Positions 21,787 to 33,690 of a stretch of DNA of 64,000 nt are shown here, piece after piece. The stretch covers positions 70,526,472 to 70,590,471 of the forward strand of contig OU015497.1 in assembly GCA_907164885.2 (NCBI GenBank), written 5' to 3'. Numbering within the stretch: the stretch's first letter is position 1; every line of letters starts with the position of its first letter. Under the pieces are notes generated by a model that saw only the letters and a list, made by a program, of their open reading frames with translations, searched no databases and was not told where the DNA came from. The position numbers and the translations under genes were made by a program. The DNA is from Dolomedes plantarius (Eukaryota > Arthropoda > Arachnida > Araneae > Dolomedidae).

Positions 21787-22463
21787 GAATCATTTGCTAT
21801 ATGTATATTTTGTATACGTATGTGTATATTTTATTGAGAAATTAATATCTCTCTAATGTGCAAACCCATGTTGTTCGAGCAAAAAGTGAAATATGAATAA
21901 TAATTAATCCTTATTATTTGAATTCAATTCTTAGTATTTTCTATGGACATCTAAAACAAACAAACAAATACGGACACACATATGCAAAATAATTAAAAAT
22001 TCTCCAGAAGAAAAAAGAAGTTTTTTGCGGGAATCGAACTCGCTCCCACGGCGTGGAAGGCTGATGTCTTGACCACTAAGCCTCAGGGCGACATTTGCGA
22101 TTCTTCTATGATTGAACGGTTGGGAAAATAGCGGTTTTGCTGAAAATGGTTGCCATTTTGGCATACTATCGCCCTGAGATGCTATTTTTGCAGTTTTATG
22201 CTAATTAAACATAGAAATATTTATTTTTTTTAACTTACACTTATAAAAGATTTTAAGTTAGCGAATAACTTATCGAAGAAACCAAGCCTCACTCGAATCT
22301 GTTCAGTATTAAACTCTATAGATCTTCTTAAAATGTTGACGAAATAATTCTTGGCGCCAACTCGATTCTAGCAAAATCCCTAATTTTACGGAAAATTTAC
22401 AATTCCGTATCTCGGTTAATTTTTAACTTTGAAAGTCCATTTTTATCTCAATTTAAAGTACTC
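21787..22463 (-). repeat. 680-bp dispersed module with tRNA-like segment, copy 2
   Basis: Collinear with 8871-9552. The tRNA-like part (22027-22092) is better preserved than in copy 1. Confidence 0.7.
22027..22092 (-). repeat. tRNA-Gly-like SINE promoter segment
   Basis: The minus strand reads GTCGCCCTGAGGCTTAGTGG (A box GGCTTAGTGG), then CAGCCTTCCACG (a tRNA-Gly(UCC)-like anticodon arm) and GCGAGTTCGATTCCCGC (B box). The 5' GTCGCCC cannot pair with the 3' CCGCAAA, so no functional tRNA is expected. An internal RNA polymerase III promoter is likely. Confidence 0.65.
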
Positions 22464-22690
22464 GCTGATAAGATTCTTCTGCTTTTTGTTATAATTTTGT
22501 ACTATGCTTGGTTCATTCAGAATTTTATAATTTACGCAAACTGCTTTAACATAGCGTGAATACGAGCAAGCGGTGCACAGTATAAAAGCAGTAAGCGGTC
22601 TGACGAATTTTTGTACTTGGCGCTTTTATTCATTTGGCGTCTATTTTGATTTTTTTAGCTTGGCGTTGGAGGTCGACCGTCCTGCTTGAT
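22464..22690. other. Unassigned spacer
   Basis: No repeat partner or gene recognised. Confidence 0.4.
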
Positions 22691-22712
22691 ACATATATAT
22701 ATATATATATGT
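22691..22712. repeat. (TA)n microsatellite
   Basis: Short TA run at one edge of a solo LTR. Confidence 0.9.
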
Positions 22713-23250
22713 AACATGCCAACACAGTCCCATGTTAGCGGTGACCAGAGTCGACATGTCACACCTCAGGAATCTGGAGTCGTGACCAAGAATTTAGGAA
22801 TCTTTTCATTTAAACAATACGTTTATTATCCATTTCTTAACATCGATGAAGGCGGTTTACTAGGCAACAGAGCCACACCAAAATCTGCTCTTCGAGGTAT
22901 GCTGGAACTTATATAAACTTCATTCCATCACGTGGCTAAAGGGAGTGATTTAATAGCTGATTGGTTAAAAATTTAGTGTTTATGTGCAAATCTGAATTTT
23001 TTAGACCCCACGCCGCGTCGCGTCTAATTTAGTCAAAAAGTCAGCCCTCTTTGATGATATTGCCAAAGACTGTAACAATGGAATTTAACAAGAATACCCA
23101 AGGGAAAATTAAGTACTTAATAAGATTAAAAAGGGGTATGTAATTTTGAATAGTAGAGTAAGGAATTAATGGTTTTTAAAAGTGAAGACTGTTGACTTTA
23201 GTCTTAACTTTTAAAAACCTTTTAAAAATTACTAGCTTTTTAATATTATA
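22713..23250 (-). repeat. Solo LTR, inverted, divergent
   Basis: Minus strand begins TATAATATTAAAAAGCTAGT and ends CATGTTACA, like the LTR at 15653-16224; it keeps the CGACGCGGCGTGG patch, CCACGTGATGGAAT and TATATAA of the family. TA repeats border both sides. No internal sequence is attached. Confidence 0.7.
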
Positions 23251-23265
23251 TATATATATATATAA
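23247..23265. repeat. (TA)n microsatellite
   Basis: TA run shared by the solo LTR and the next element. Confidence 0.9.
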
Positions 23266-24134
23266 AGTTAACGTATGTGTCTATGCATGTATGTTCCAGC
23301 ATCACTCTGGAACCCCTGGAGCAATTTCAACCAAACTGGGTACACATATTACTTACAATCTGGAAAGAAACACTGTTGGGGTGTAAGGCACCCCTATCAC
23401 CCCTAGGAGGGACAGGGGAGACATATAAAAATAATCGAAAACGACTGATATTAGTGTCAGATCCATAGTTTACGGGGTCGCTGAGATGAACAGTTACAAT
23501 CCCGATGCCGTTTAAGTGAGAGTTCAGCCCTACAGTTGGCATTAGGGGGGAGGCAGAGAGGAAGAAGGGATGATATTAAATGTCCAAAATAAACGAGTGT
23601 AGTGTCGAATACATAGTTTTCTGGGTCACAGATATGAATAGTGATACTCCCGATGCCGTTTAAGTGCAAGTTCAGCGCCCATCAGCATGTGAGAGGAGGG
23701 GGAAAGAGGTGGAATAAAATCTCCAAAATGACCGATTGTAGTGTCGAATCCATAATTTTCGGGGTCACTGAGATGAACAGGGACACTCCCCATTCCATTT
23801 AAGTGCAAGTTCAGCCCCCCATCACCAATGGAGTTAGGGGTGGGGAGGAATAAGGGGTAAAAATAAAATGTCTAAAATAACTAGTAGTATGTCGAATGCA
23901 TAGTTTCCGGAGTTACTGAGATGAATATGGGGAACTAAAAATGTTGTTTATAATCAGGTTTTGAGTTAAATTAATAATAGAATAATTTTGCTATTTTACT
24001 TTATCATTTGTAAACTGTACATGTACATTTAAATACCTGTAAATAAAATTGTTTAGATTTTACACTATAGGTAAAATTCATTCCTTTTCCTGTGTAGTAA
24101 TAAATACCTGGACAACGCCGGTTAAACAGCTAGT
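23266..24134 (-). mobile_element. ACTAGC/minisatellite element, copy D
   Basis: The minus-strand 5' end is ACTAGCTGTTTAACCGGCGT. Four minisatellite units (near 23477, 23622, 23761, 23910) follow, and the 3' region includes GGTTGAAATTGCTCCAGGGG and CATACATGCATAGACACATA before the TA tail. This 3' tail is shared with copy E, not A-C, so at least three tail types exist. Confidence 0.75.
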
Positions 24135-25924
24135 TTTTTTTTAATAAATGACTTTTTCATTGTATCATATTAATTAATTTTCAGTTACTTAAAATATTTC
24201 TGTCATTGTCTTTTCACAAACAAATCTTCTTTAAGATCCAAGTTTAATTGCAACACATATTTGTCGTGATCTTGTGAATAAAGAGTAGCTAATCTAATTT
24301 TATGAAAATTAGCTTTTTTTCTCATATTTCTGTTATCCTGAGATTTATTTGATTAAAAATATGGTTATTGCATTATCTATTCTCGTAATTACGCTATAAA
24401 AATATTTATTTATAAATATAATCTTTTGTGAATCAATTTTTGGAGTTAGCTTTCTTTTTTCTCTATCATTATTTTTATCATTTCGACTCTCAGTTGAATT
24501 ATATCTTTGAATTTATAAATCAATCAGTCGGCAGACTCTGCCATCCACTAAAATTAGTGCATACAAAAGAATATTATTACCATAACTTTTCACAGTTAAA
24601 TTCTTGTGGGAAAAATATTAAATATGTTCTTTGATGAAAATAGTACTCTTAAATAGGAAATATTTAAACGTTAATACATGAATTTCATAATTTTTCCTTT
24701 TTAATTCATAAAATAAATTACGATGTAAGGCGTAAGGTTAAACTGAAAGTATGAGTAGGATCCTGTAATCTTATTTTAATGTATTAAATGTTAAAATATA
24801 TTAAGTACATTAAAATATATTTACAGGATAAAAATTTATATCAGTTTATTTAGAAACTTTCTAAATTAAGAAAATGTCTACATAATGTTACGAAAATCTT
24901 GAGTTTTTATTCATTTGTTTCTTCTAATTTCTCTTTTAGAATACTTATTCTTAAAGAAAAATGTTGAATAGCATTGGTACTTTTTACATCTTGTGGGAAA
25001 CATTTGAAAAATCCAAAATTAAAAAGCATTATGTGTCTTTTATGCGGATTATTAAAAACGCTTAAACATATTAGAAAAAAATGCCACTATACCTAAAGGT
25101 GCTTCAAAAAAGTACATATATGCACAGCGTATGTTGACCTCATTAAATGCATTTTATTTTCATAGGGTCTTTACAAAAAGCTGTGAAATAATTTCATAGT
25201 TCTTTGTAAAGGCGACTAAAATTGTTAAAAAAGGGTTTTTGTTTTAATGCTAGTACACGCTATTTGAATTTTCTAATAAAATTACTATCCTATAGTTTTT
25301 TGTAAAAGGTCTAAGCTATTTTAATTTCGAATGAAGATGAATAAGATTACCGGAAGATAAAATGAGTACCATTCCTCATTCGCTTGCTGTATTTTTGCGT
25401 AAATTATATACATTTTTGTAAAGGTAATTTCACAAAAAATATTTCGATGGCTGCGACGAAAGTCATTCCTTTCTGAAGACATCTATCTGGTGTTATATTC
25501 AAAATTTGAATTATTTTAAATTATTTGACCTCGAATATTTTTATAATGATTTAATTGTGCTATATATAAAAAAGATATTCTTATTGAAATTCTGCCCTTT
25601 GTTGAGAAGTAACAACATTTACTAATGCAACACTGTCAGAAATGAGGCTATAATATGCTTCTAGATTTTTCGTTTTGACTGCATAGAATTGATTATGGCA
25701 AGTAAAAAAAATATTGTTTATTACCGTACAATGCATGCTTCTAAATAAAAATTGATTCTAGTTGTCAGATATTAAATAACACATTATAAATATTTTCAAA
25801 GAACAAAGAAAGATTTCCAACAAATTTGGTTTTGTTTTATTCTAGTTATTGATTTATGTTTTACACGCAGGTTAACATGGAAATTAAAATTTTACAGCAT
25901 GAAATCTTACAAAATACAAGTAAA
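24135..25924. other. AT-rich interval without recognised genes
   Basis: About 1.8 kb. Frames of 60-70 codons occur but none resembles a known protein, and no terminal inverted repeats were found. Confidence 0.5.
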
Positions 25925-26275
25925 AGAAAGATTTATTTTCATACTAATGTAATAATTCTTCCTGTTAACTCTTATTGCTAACTGAATATATGTAGCTTCT
26001 TAATTGTTTCCCAGATTAAATCAAAAAAAAGCATTCAGAATAAATGATTTTATTTTAATACTAATGTAATAGACCTTCCTGTTAACTCTTATTTCTAACT
26101 GAATAGAAATAATCTCATAAATTTTCATCATATGGAATAAACAAAATGCATTTAGAATAAAGGATATTCATTTCATATTAATGTAATTGAACTTCCCGTT
26201 AACTCTTATTGCTAACTGAATATACATAGCCCCTTAATTTTGAAAAGCAAATTGGAAAATGTGTCAGTGCAATTC
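25925..26275. repeat. Tandem repeat, three units of 117 bp
   Basis: ACTAATGTAATA..CTTCCTGTTAACTC recurs with starts at 25943, 26060 and 26177 (third with ATTAATG), an exact 117-base period. Units differ by scattered substitutions. No coding capacity. Confidence 0.85.
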
Positions 26276-26938
26276 TTCGACTAAAAGTGTGATTATAACT
26301 CAAATAATTTGTAGCAATGTCTACAATAATTTCATATTTCCCAAATCCGCTAAAAATGTACTAACTTCGTTTTCTGCGTCCGACTATGAACGTTTAACAA
26401 TTATTGTCAAAATGAATAATGCTATTCTTTCAAAATTAACGAGTTCTTTCATTTGTTCTTGAAGTCCGGGAAATTGAGATCACCAGCATCCGAAACTATG
26501 ATTAATATCTGAACAGACACTCTTTTGTCTAGACACCCAAATGCGTCCAGTTTTTGTTCAACATTATTAATTCGGCCATTTGTCGTTCTGGAGACGAATT
26601 ATGCCCACTCGTAATAGTTAAAAGCTAAAGAAACAGAGATTCTTAATATATTAGTAAATTTTTGTAAGATACTCTAACTTTGGGGCATTTTATTTTAAAT
26701 TAAACAAGTCTTCAAATATTAATCTGAAGTGACTACCTTTAGATCAATGTGCATTTAGTGTAGCAATAATTGCCTCAAGAAACCCAACATCACTTATTCA
26801 ACCAGCCGGGGCAGCTAAAAAGTTTAGTCGTCAGGAAGATACTGAACGGCGGTTGTAACACCGCTGATTTGTTTTAATATAATCACCTGGCAAAATAACA
26901 TAAACAAGGAACACCAGCAGAAAGTACTGCAGCTGTTC
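26276..26938. other. Interval without recognised genes
   Basis: No supported gene or repeat. Confidence 0.5.
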
Positions 26939-26942
26939 AATT

Positions 26943-27191
26943 GAGGCGTTCCCGTTAGAAAGAGGTTATGTGCCAAAATTTCCAAAAATTAATTTTTCAC
27001 TGCTACAAGGGTTTCTTCCAAGGCTAATGGCGTGGAAAAAGATGTAAGTGCCTAGAACAGATCTAAACGAAAATTATCTGGGCATTTATCTCCCTTTCCC
27101 ACGCCATTAGCGCTGGAAAAAACCCTTGTATCATTGAAAAAATACTCTTCGGAAATTTTGGCATTTACCCTCTTTTCAACGGGAACGCCCC
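26943..27191. mobile_element. MITE with about 100-bp inverted repeats and AATT flanks
   Basis: 249 bases starting GAGGCGTTCCCGTTAGAAAG and ending CTTTTCAACGGGAACGCCCC-like inverted sequence. The arms extend through GCTAATGGCGTGG and leave about 50 unpaired bases. AATT is present at both edges (26939-26942 and 27192-27195), a candidate 4-bp target duplication. Non-coding. Confidence 0.8.
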
Positions 27192-27269
27192 AATTACTCT
27201 CTACGTGCTGCATATAGGTTGGATAGTTGGTTTGAAGCGTAAGCTGATATTCGAATACGCGAGAGTTAA

Positions 27270-27886
27270 GGCTGCTGTGTACTAATCCTACTGGATTCGC
27301 TCACCTGAATGTAAACCTATGGAGAAATGCATCTGATTTCGTCGTATCTAACGTTAGTCCACTCTTACAATTGTAAAACTGGTGTCCGGCGCTACGTATC
27401 AATTCCTGTATACAGAGCCGAAGGTTAATTTCCCATGTTCGGTAATGTTCATATGGGCTTGGGCGCCGGCCGGACAGTACAGATCTGTCTACAATTGGGC
27501 AACCCGGGGTCCTAAACTTATGGAGAAAATCTATCTACTATTTACAGCTATATAAATGCTGATAATATAAAATGGTATTTTCAGGTAGCTTGAACTATTC
27601 TGCACCTTTCAACAGAATTCATTTTATAAATTTCATCCACCAAAGTAATTCATAAGCGTTCAAAACACGCTATACCACATTTTTTTTAACGGATAATTTA
27701 AATTTTAAAATATTATTTGCATTTAAAGAAACGAAAAATGCCCCAAGGTGTAAAATATATTTTTCTATTAAGGAGTACAATTTAAAAAAATATATATTTA
27801 AATCCATGTCGGCAATGATTGGAGAAATTTTCTGAATTGGTGAAAATTGAGGTGAAAGAAACCAGTACCGTTAGTACACAGCAGCA
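27270..27886. mobile_element. TTAA-flanked MITE, copy 2
   Basis: Left end GGCTGCTGTGTACTAATCC, right end on the minus strand TGCTGCTGTGTACTAACGG, with TTAA at 27266-27269 and 27887-27890. The interior matches 57240-57663, but an extra GC-richer segment (about 27350-27530, with GGGCGCCGGCCGGACAG) is present only here. TTAA targets suggest piggyBac-type mobilisation. Confidence 0.75.
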
Positions 27887-27890
27887 TTAA

Positions 27891-29209
27891 TAACATCAGA
27901 ACAAACAGTCAACGCCGATTCTAAACGGCTTTCAACACTCATGGTAAACCACGGAACTCGAGCTAGTTCGGTCCAATATCTAGAGTATCTGCTATATGCC
28001 CACATTATACTAGAAACAACGATTCAGTCCTCATCATGGTAGATCATATTAAATTAAAATATTAGCAGTGATAAATCTTGCCCATCTTCAGCAAACATTT
28101 TTTGCAAAGATAATGTCATTTAGAAAGAGAGGTATCCAAAAAAAAGGTAACTGACAATTCAGTTAGTAAAATTTCAGAATGTCAAACTAGAAAATGTGTA
28201 GATTCAGTAATATTACCTTACTTTAAGGAAAAGCGATATATTCTATTAAAAAAAATATGCCGTTTGTTTTTTATACGTCTTATTCGTATACAAAGACATT
28301 TACTCTTACATTTGTCGGTGATATTCAGTGCCTTCAGAATGTCATTTACACATAGCACGCGACCAATCTTCCGTAAGAATCGAAATGTCATTATCTGGCA
28401 CTCAAACGACTTCGTCGGCAAACGTTTGAATGATGAAATAATATTTTAGTCTTGAACTGAAGAAAATAACATTCCCCACAGAAAATAATGCTATGAAAGC
28501 TATTCTCTTTGAGTACGGATGATTTTTGTTTGAATAAGCTGCAAAAAATAAAAAAAATAAATAAATCTGTTTTATTTTATTAAATCATTTTACTTAATGC
28601 TTATCTAACATAAAATATTATTCTTGATAATCGTGGATATAATAGCTATGCATTTTAAGTATCATTTAAGCAAATGCGATTTTTAAATAAATAAACAGAA
28701 TCTTATAGTTACAAATATGGTTATAAGTTATTTATCATAGCTTTTATTTATAATTAAGAAATAACAAAATTAAAAGCGTAATTCGAGTTAAAATGGCAAG
28801 AAACAAAATTAATGTCGAATTAAAGTCATTCGCAGAGAGTTTATTTTTAAAAGCCTTTATTGATTTCAAATGTTGCATAATATATTTTATTATTCGACTT
28901 ATTAATATTTAAATTCCTTTAGTAGTTAACAATAATAATTTTTAATTTAATCTTACATGAATATTTTAAGTAGAAGAAAATCATTAAACGCTTCTTCATG
29001 ATTTTCCACTCGGAACGAAACTGAAATACATATTTACATAAAACTATATTTACACAATTCCAGGAACATAAATGTGGAAAAAATAATGAACTTAATTATA
29101 AATTTAACTCGAGGTGAACAATATACGGGTCACATTTCAACTGTAATCTTAGCTTTTCTATCCAAATAACGTTTTACTGACATTTGTAGCAGATATAATT
29201 AAACTTAAC
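27891..29209. other. AT-rich interval, no confident gene
   Basis: Contains only the weak ribosomal-protein-like stretch annotated separately. Confidence 0.5.
28300..28365 (-). pseudogene. Possible ancient RPS15A-like pseudogene fragment
   Basis: The minus strand encodes GRVLCVNDILKALNITDKCK, then SKCLCIRI, which aligns without gaps to the N-terminus of ribosomal protein S15A (pattern R..V..D.LK..N..K......IR). About a third of the 27 positions are identical and several more conservative. No further similarity on either side. It could be chance; an alignment score against RPS15A is needed. Confidence 0.2.
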
Positions 29210-29227
29210 TCACACACACACACACAC

Positions 29228-29314
<87 letters not shown>
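29210..29314. repeat. (CA)n then (TA)n microsatellite
   Basis: Nine or more CA units followed by about 85 bases of TA, adjoining the 3' tail of copy E. Confidence 0.95.
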
Positions 29315-29315
<1 letters not shown>

Positions 29316-30255
29316 AATTAACGTGTGTATGTTCCAGCATCACTCTGGAACGCCTGGAACGATTTCAACCAAACTTGGTACACATATCACTTAAAGTCTG
29401 GAAAGAAACACGGGGGGGGGGGATTTAAGATCGCACTAGCATCCCTAAGGTGGCACAAGTAAAAATAATAGAAAACGACTGCTATTAGTGTCAAATTCAT
29501 AGTTATCGGGGTCGCAGATATTAAAAGTGACATTCCCGATGCCGTTTAAGTGCAAGTTCAGCCTCCTATCAGCCTTGGCCGGAGAGACGAGGGGGGGGGG
29601 AGGCGGATGGAATATGAAATGTCCAAAATGACCTAGAGTATTATCGAATTCATAATTCTCGGGATCGCTGAGATGAATAGGGACATTCCCGATGCCGTTT
29701 AAGGGCAAGTTTATCCTCCCATCAGCATTAGGGGGAGGCAAAGGGGGAAGAAGGAATGACTATAAAATGTCCGAAATGACCGAGAGTAAGTGTCGAATCC
29801 ATAGTTTTCGGGGTCGCTGAGATGAATAGGGACACTGTCTATGCCTCTCAAGTGCAAGTTCACCTTCCCATCACCATTGGGGGGAGGGGGAGATAGGGGA
29901 GAAGGGGGTAAAAATAAAACGTCCAAAATGACCGATATTAGTTTCAAAATAATAGTTTTCGTTGAAATGGATAGTGACATTCGTGATGTCGTTAAAGTGC
30001 AAGTTCAGACCCCATCAGCATTGGCGATGGTTTGTCAGCCCCCTCTCCCCCTGCAGGAAATTAAAATGTTATTTATAATTAAGATTTGAGTTAAATTAAT
30101 ATTATATGAAATTTGTAATTTTAGTTAATAATTTGTATACTGTACATGTACTTTTAAATACCCGTAAATACAATTACTTAGATTTTACATTATAAGTAGA
30201 ATTTATCCCTTTTCCCATGTAATAAAAATGTTGGGATTAATAAATCCCGGGTAAT
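29315..30255 (-). mobile_element. ACTAGC/minisatellite element, copy E
   Basis: Four minisatellite units (near 29508, 29661, 29810, 29960) with the D-type tail (GGTTGAAATCGTTCCAGGCG on the minus strand). The 5' end near 30250 is degraded: CCCGGG remains but the ACTAGC start is lost. Confidence 0.7.
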
Positions 30256-30268
30256 CTATCTGTGTGTT

Positions 30269-30270
<2 letters not shown>

Positions 30271-30341
<71 letters not shown>
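30271..30341. repeat. (TA)n microsatellite
   Basis: About 70 bases of TA. Confidence 0.95.
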
Positions 30342-30343
<2 letters not shown>

Positions 30344-30439
30344 TGCTAGATTTCTAGAAATAGAGGTGCCGGAACGGTAACCTTCCGGGGTGTGTGGGGG
30401 GGTATTCCAAATTATTGATGAAGAGAGGTACCTAAAGAG

Positions 30440-30443
<4 letters not shown>

Positions 30444-30497
<54 letters not shown>

Positions 30498-30500
30498 AGA
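30444..30500. repeat. (TA)n then (TAA)n microsatellite
   Basis: About 40 bases of TA followed by a few AAT/TAA units. The 100 bases before it include a GC-richer patch with CCGGAACGGTAACC. Confidence 0.9.
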
Positions 30501-32187
30501 CATTAATAATTAGCGAAATTTTCAAATTTATTGATTATATCAGCTCTGAATAGCAGCTCTGAACATTTCCCCCCACTGTTCAGCATTCTACTAATATTAA
30601 ACTTCTCTTAATATCCCTATCATAACAAAAAATATGAAAAAAAAGTGTCAGAATGATTTTATAAATACCTGAATTCGTGTTAACAATTATGAATCAAATA
30701 CAATAAAGGACAAAATTTCTAGAGATTGCAACCTGAAAATGGTATATATTAGGACTTTGTTTGTGGCAAAAATGAGAATTCTGAATTTTCAGTAATATAA
30801 TGGGTCCACGTAAATTTGCAGCCCACGCAGTGTGAGCTATAAAATTGCGATTTTAATAACTGAAAATGGTAAGAATAGCGAAAGTACGAACCCCATTCTC
30901 ATGTTCCGTCAATCGATTTCGTGTTGTACTGCTAAGAATGAAAGCCAGTGAAAGAAATATGACTGATATCATCAATTTTCAAGCAGCTGAGAAGTTCGAG
31001 GGAGAAGAAAGTGAGACAAATATGATTTTGGAGATCTTTATCTCCGCCTGTAACAATCCTTGTTTTTAAAAAAAATAGGTATAGCTGTTCAAAGAACAAG
31101 CGGTTGTCTTTTATAACGCAAAAGTTAAACCTCTCAGTGATTAACTATGTATACTCCTAGTGTCCCTCTGAGGCTACACCCTTAACAACGAGAAAAGATG
31201 GAGGCCAACAGTAGAATACTAAAATAGAAAGGATTTAACGGATTATCAGGGCCTGGTTATCAAGAAATCCTATATTATAGAAACTTATCTTTCGAAAATA
31301 TTGTTTATGATCGAGAAAAGTATTTATGTACTGAACAGCAGAACGATGGAATAAAATATCCTATACTACGGGTGAATAAATTCGGTTTCAACAGCAGTTA
31401 CTGATTCTTGGAAAGAGGCGGAAAGATCATAAGTCCCGACGAAAATTTTCAAAAACTTCCTTTAAAGCTTCCGTAAAATTCTCATTTGGAAAAACATCAT
31501 GATGGATGGCTGTATAGATTTTCAGATGCTGCGATAAATTATTAAAACTGTAGACTGTTGTCGTGATCAATGAATCCTTATAAGTGCTTGTCAATTCTAC
31601 GTTCCAGCTCGCTAAACGCCATCATTATCAGGTTGTTAATTCGATAGAAAATGTTGTCATTGTTCGTAAGGAATGGTTCGGAAACTTCTCAAATCAATTT
31701 CCTACTCAGACATGTCGAAATCTGTACATAGTCAGCTTGCCGCATGTCTATCCACAGTAAAATTATTACTACAGATAATTGGAGCTGTAACCTTGCTTCA
31801 AATACAAACAGATTTCACAAAATTTAGATAGCCGTTAAAAGCGGCCATTTTACCAATGAGGGTTACCTGTTCATTTAGTTACCTATTTGGTAGTGACGTC
31901 TCTCTATCATTGTTGCCACCGTTCTCTTAATGTATAAGATGTCTCAATTAAAAAAGACATAAAATATTCTCACATAAAGAATGAAATATAACGACATCGA
32001 AAGCATTTTTTATATATCTAATTGATGAATATATAAAGCAAGATCTAAACAATGATGTTGATGAGATTGACACAATTTTAACTCGACTAGAGACATCAAA
32101 TATTAAATAAATCCGAAAAACACATCAAATATATACCACACGCGCACACACACATCCACTGGTATATATATCCACTGCTATATATAT
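30501..32187. other. Interval without recognised genes
   Basis: About 1.7 kb with no protein-like frame or repeat partner found by eye. Confidence 0.5.
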
Positions 32188-33690
32188 CCACTGGTTATTA
32201 AATATTAAGGAAAAGTCACAAAAATAGCGATTACTCAAAAAGTTACGAGTAGAATTTAATAAAACTTATACACATTATACAACACATAGGTAGGTATAAA
32301 ATAGCATAAAAAGAAATCGCCAAACAATTATGGTGTCATAGAAACTAGTATATGTATACAATGAACAAATCGGATGTGTCAGTTTAGTATAGGAAAAGTA
32401 CCTTTAATATGGCGTATTATCCCCCCGAGAAGCAATACAGCACATACAGCGATGTGTGATGCTGTCAATGATGCCGTCTATAAGTTCGGTACGAAGTGAG
32501 AGCCATTTCTCTTGCAAATCAGTTGAAAGCGTGGCTAGGGTCCTAGAAGGAGGATTGAGAGCAGCTATATGTCGTCCTAAAGCGCCCCAAATATGCTCGA
32601 TAGGATTCAGGTCCGATGTTCGAGTTGGTCACACCATGTGCTGAATTGTTTCCTACTCAAGATAAGTATCCACGATGCGAGCCCTGTGAGGTCTCGCGTT
32701 ATCGTCCTGTAGCACGAAAGCATGACCTATTGCCCCGGCATAAGGGCGCACATAAGCATCCACGATGTCATCCCTATAGGTGTGAGCATTCACATTCCCA
32801 CGGGGAAAGACATGGAGGTCTTTGCGTCCACTCAAAGAGATACCACTCCAAGCACAGACACTGCCTGATACGTATGCATCTCTTTCACGGATGTGTGATG
32901 GATGAAAACGAGTTCCAGGTTCTCTCTAAATTAAAACTATCGCTTTGGAAGCTAAACCTGGACTCATCCATTGTTCCGTAACAGGACTCATCCGAAACAG
33001 CCCTCCATTGATCACGCATCCAGTGGACATGGTGATTGCCCACTGCAAACGTTCCCACTTACGGTATAACGTGAGCGAGACGCAAATGGCTGGTCGCCTC
33101 ACAAGATAACCACCTTCGTGAACCCTTCAACACACGGTTGACGTTGATGCTAACCTTCCGGAGCTTGCAGCGATGGAGGATCGGAGTTCAGAGAGTCTCG
33201 GTACTATTCCTTCGTGCGCATAATGGTAAATATCGGTCATCGTCACTCGTCGTAGCGTATGGCCATTCTTGGCTGAACCTCCTGGATGCCGAATCCGTGG
33301 TTAGAAATTGTTGCCAAAGTCTATGAACCACAGATGGACTCACATTTCGCCATCTAGCCACTTCTGTCTGACTTTGTCCTGCCTCTAGTCTCCCAATATC
33401 TCGCCATCGCAGTTCTTCGGTCAAATAGTGCCCGGAGTTCATTGTTACATTCTGTCTATGCCAGATGTCTAATCTTAGCCTCGCAGCGACAATTATCGCC
33501 TTGCTCTGAGACATGCACTTTTATGCTCCTCGCTAATGACGTATTCCGACTGCAGCGCCACTATTTTGCATAATGTAGTATTCTTCAGCATCTTTTACTT
33601 GACAACATACTCAAATTTTAAACACATTGGCCTAGTTTTGAACGTGTTATCCCTCTTTTTGTGATTTTTCCTTAATTTTTGATAAGTAGT
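32188..33690 (-). mobile_element. Tc1-type (DD34E) transposon, nearly full length
   Basis: About 1.5 kb with terminal repeats that read TCCACTGGTTATTAAATATT then AAGGAAAAGTCACAAAAA at the left, and CTACTTATCAAAAATTAAGG on the minus strand at the right. The right end is followed by TA repeats and the left preceded by them. It encloses one decayed transposase gene in minus orientation. Confidence 0.8.
32404..33514 (-). pseudogene. Tc1 transposase pseudogene (Tcb2-like, DD34E)
   Basis: Starts MSQSKAIIVAARLRLDIWHR, then a helix-turn-helix region (DIGRLEAGQSQTEVARWRN, SPSVVHRLW) typical of the paired-like domain. All three catalytic acids are still visible: MDESRFSF, LQDDNARPH and SDLNPIEHIW, the last two separated by 34 residues. 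The C-terminus THRCMCCIASRGDNTPY ends at 32404. Frameshifts occur in the middle (around 33190 and between about 32840 and 32980) and two in-frame stops just before the third motif (after TYLE, and HMV-stop). Inactive. Confidence 0.85.

Larger units (their letters stand above)
17499..22463. repeat. Compound repeat block, copy 2 (expanded)
   Basis: Collinear with 6571-9552, with the DD41D mariner (19597-20897) and one additional ACTAGC/minisatellite element inserted between its middle and its right end. Confidence 0.75.

Noticed and set aside
22027..22092. Functional tRNA-Gly gene on the minus strand
   Set aside because: Acceptor stem halves do not pair and the segment lies within a dispersed repeat.
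23327..23808. Repeated protein-like text of the form LNGIGSVPIHLSDPENYGFDT on the minus strand (also 29445-29980 and 21252-21560)
   Set aside because: It arises from the 145-bp minisatellite units; frames are broken by the homopolymer linkers and differ between units, so no protein is supported.
25925..26275. CRISPR-like array
   Set aside because: The 117-bp units are continuous tandem repeats without short repeats and unique spacers, in a eukaryotic setting.
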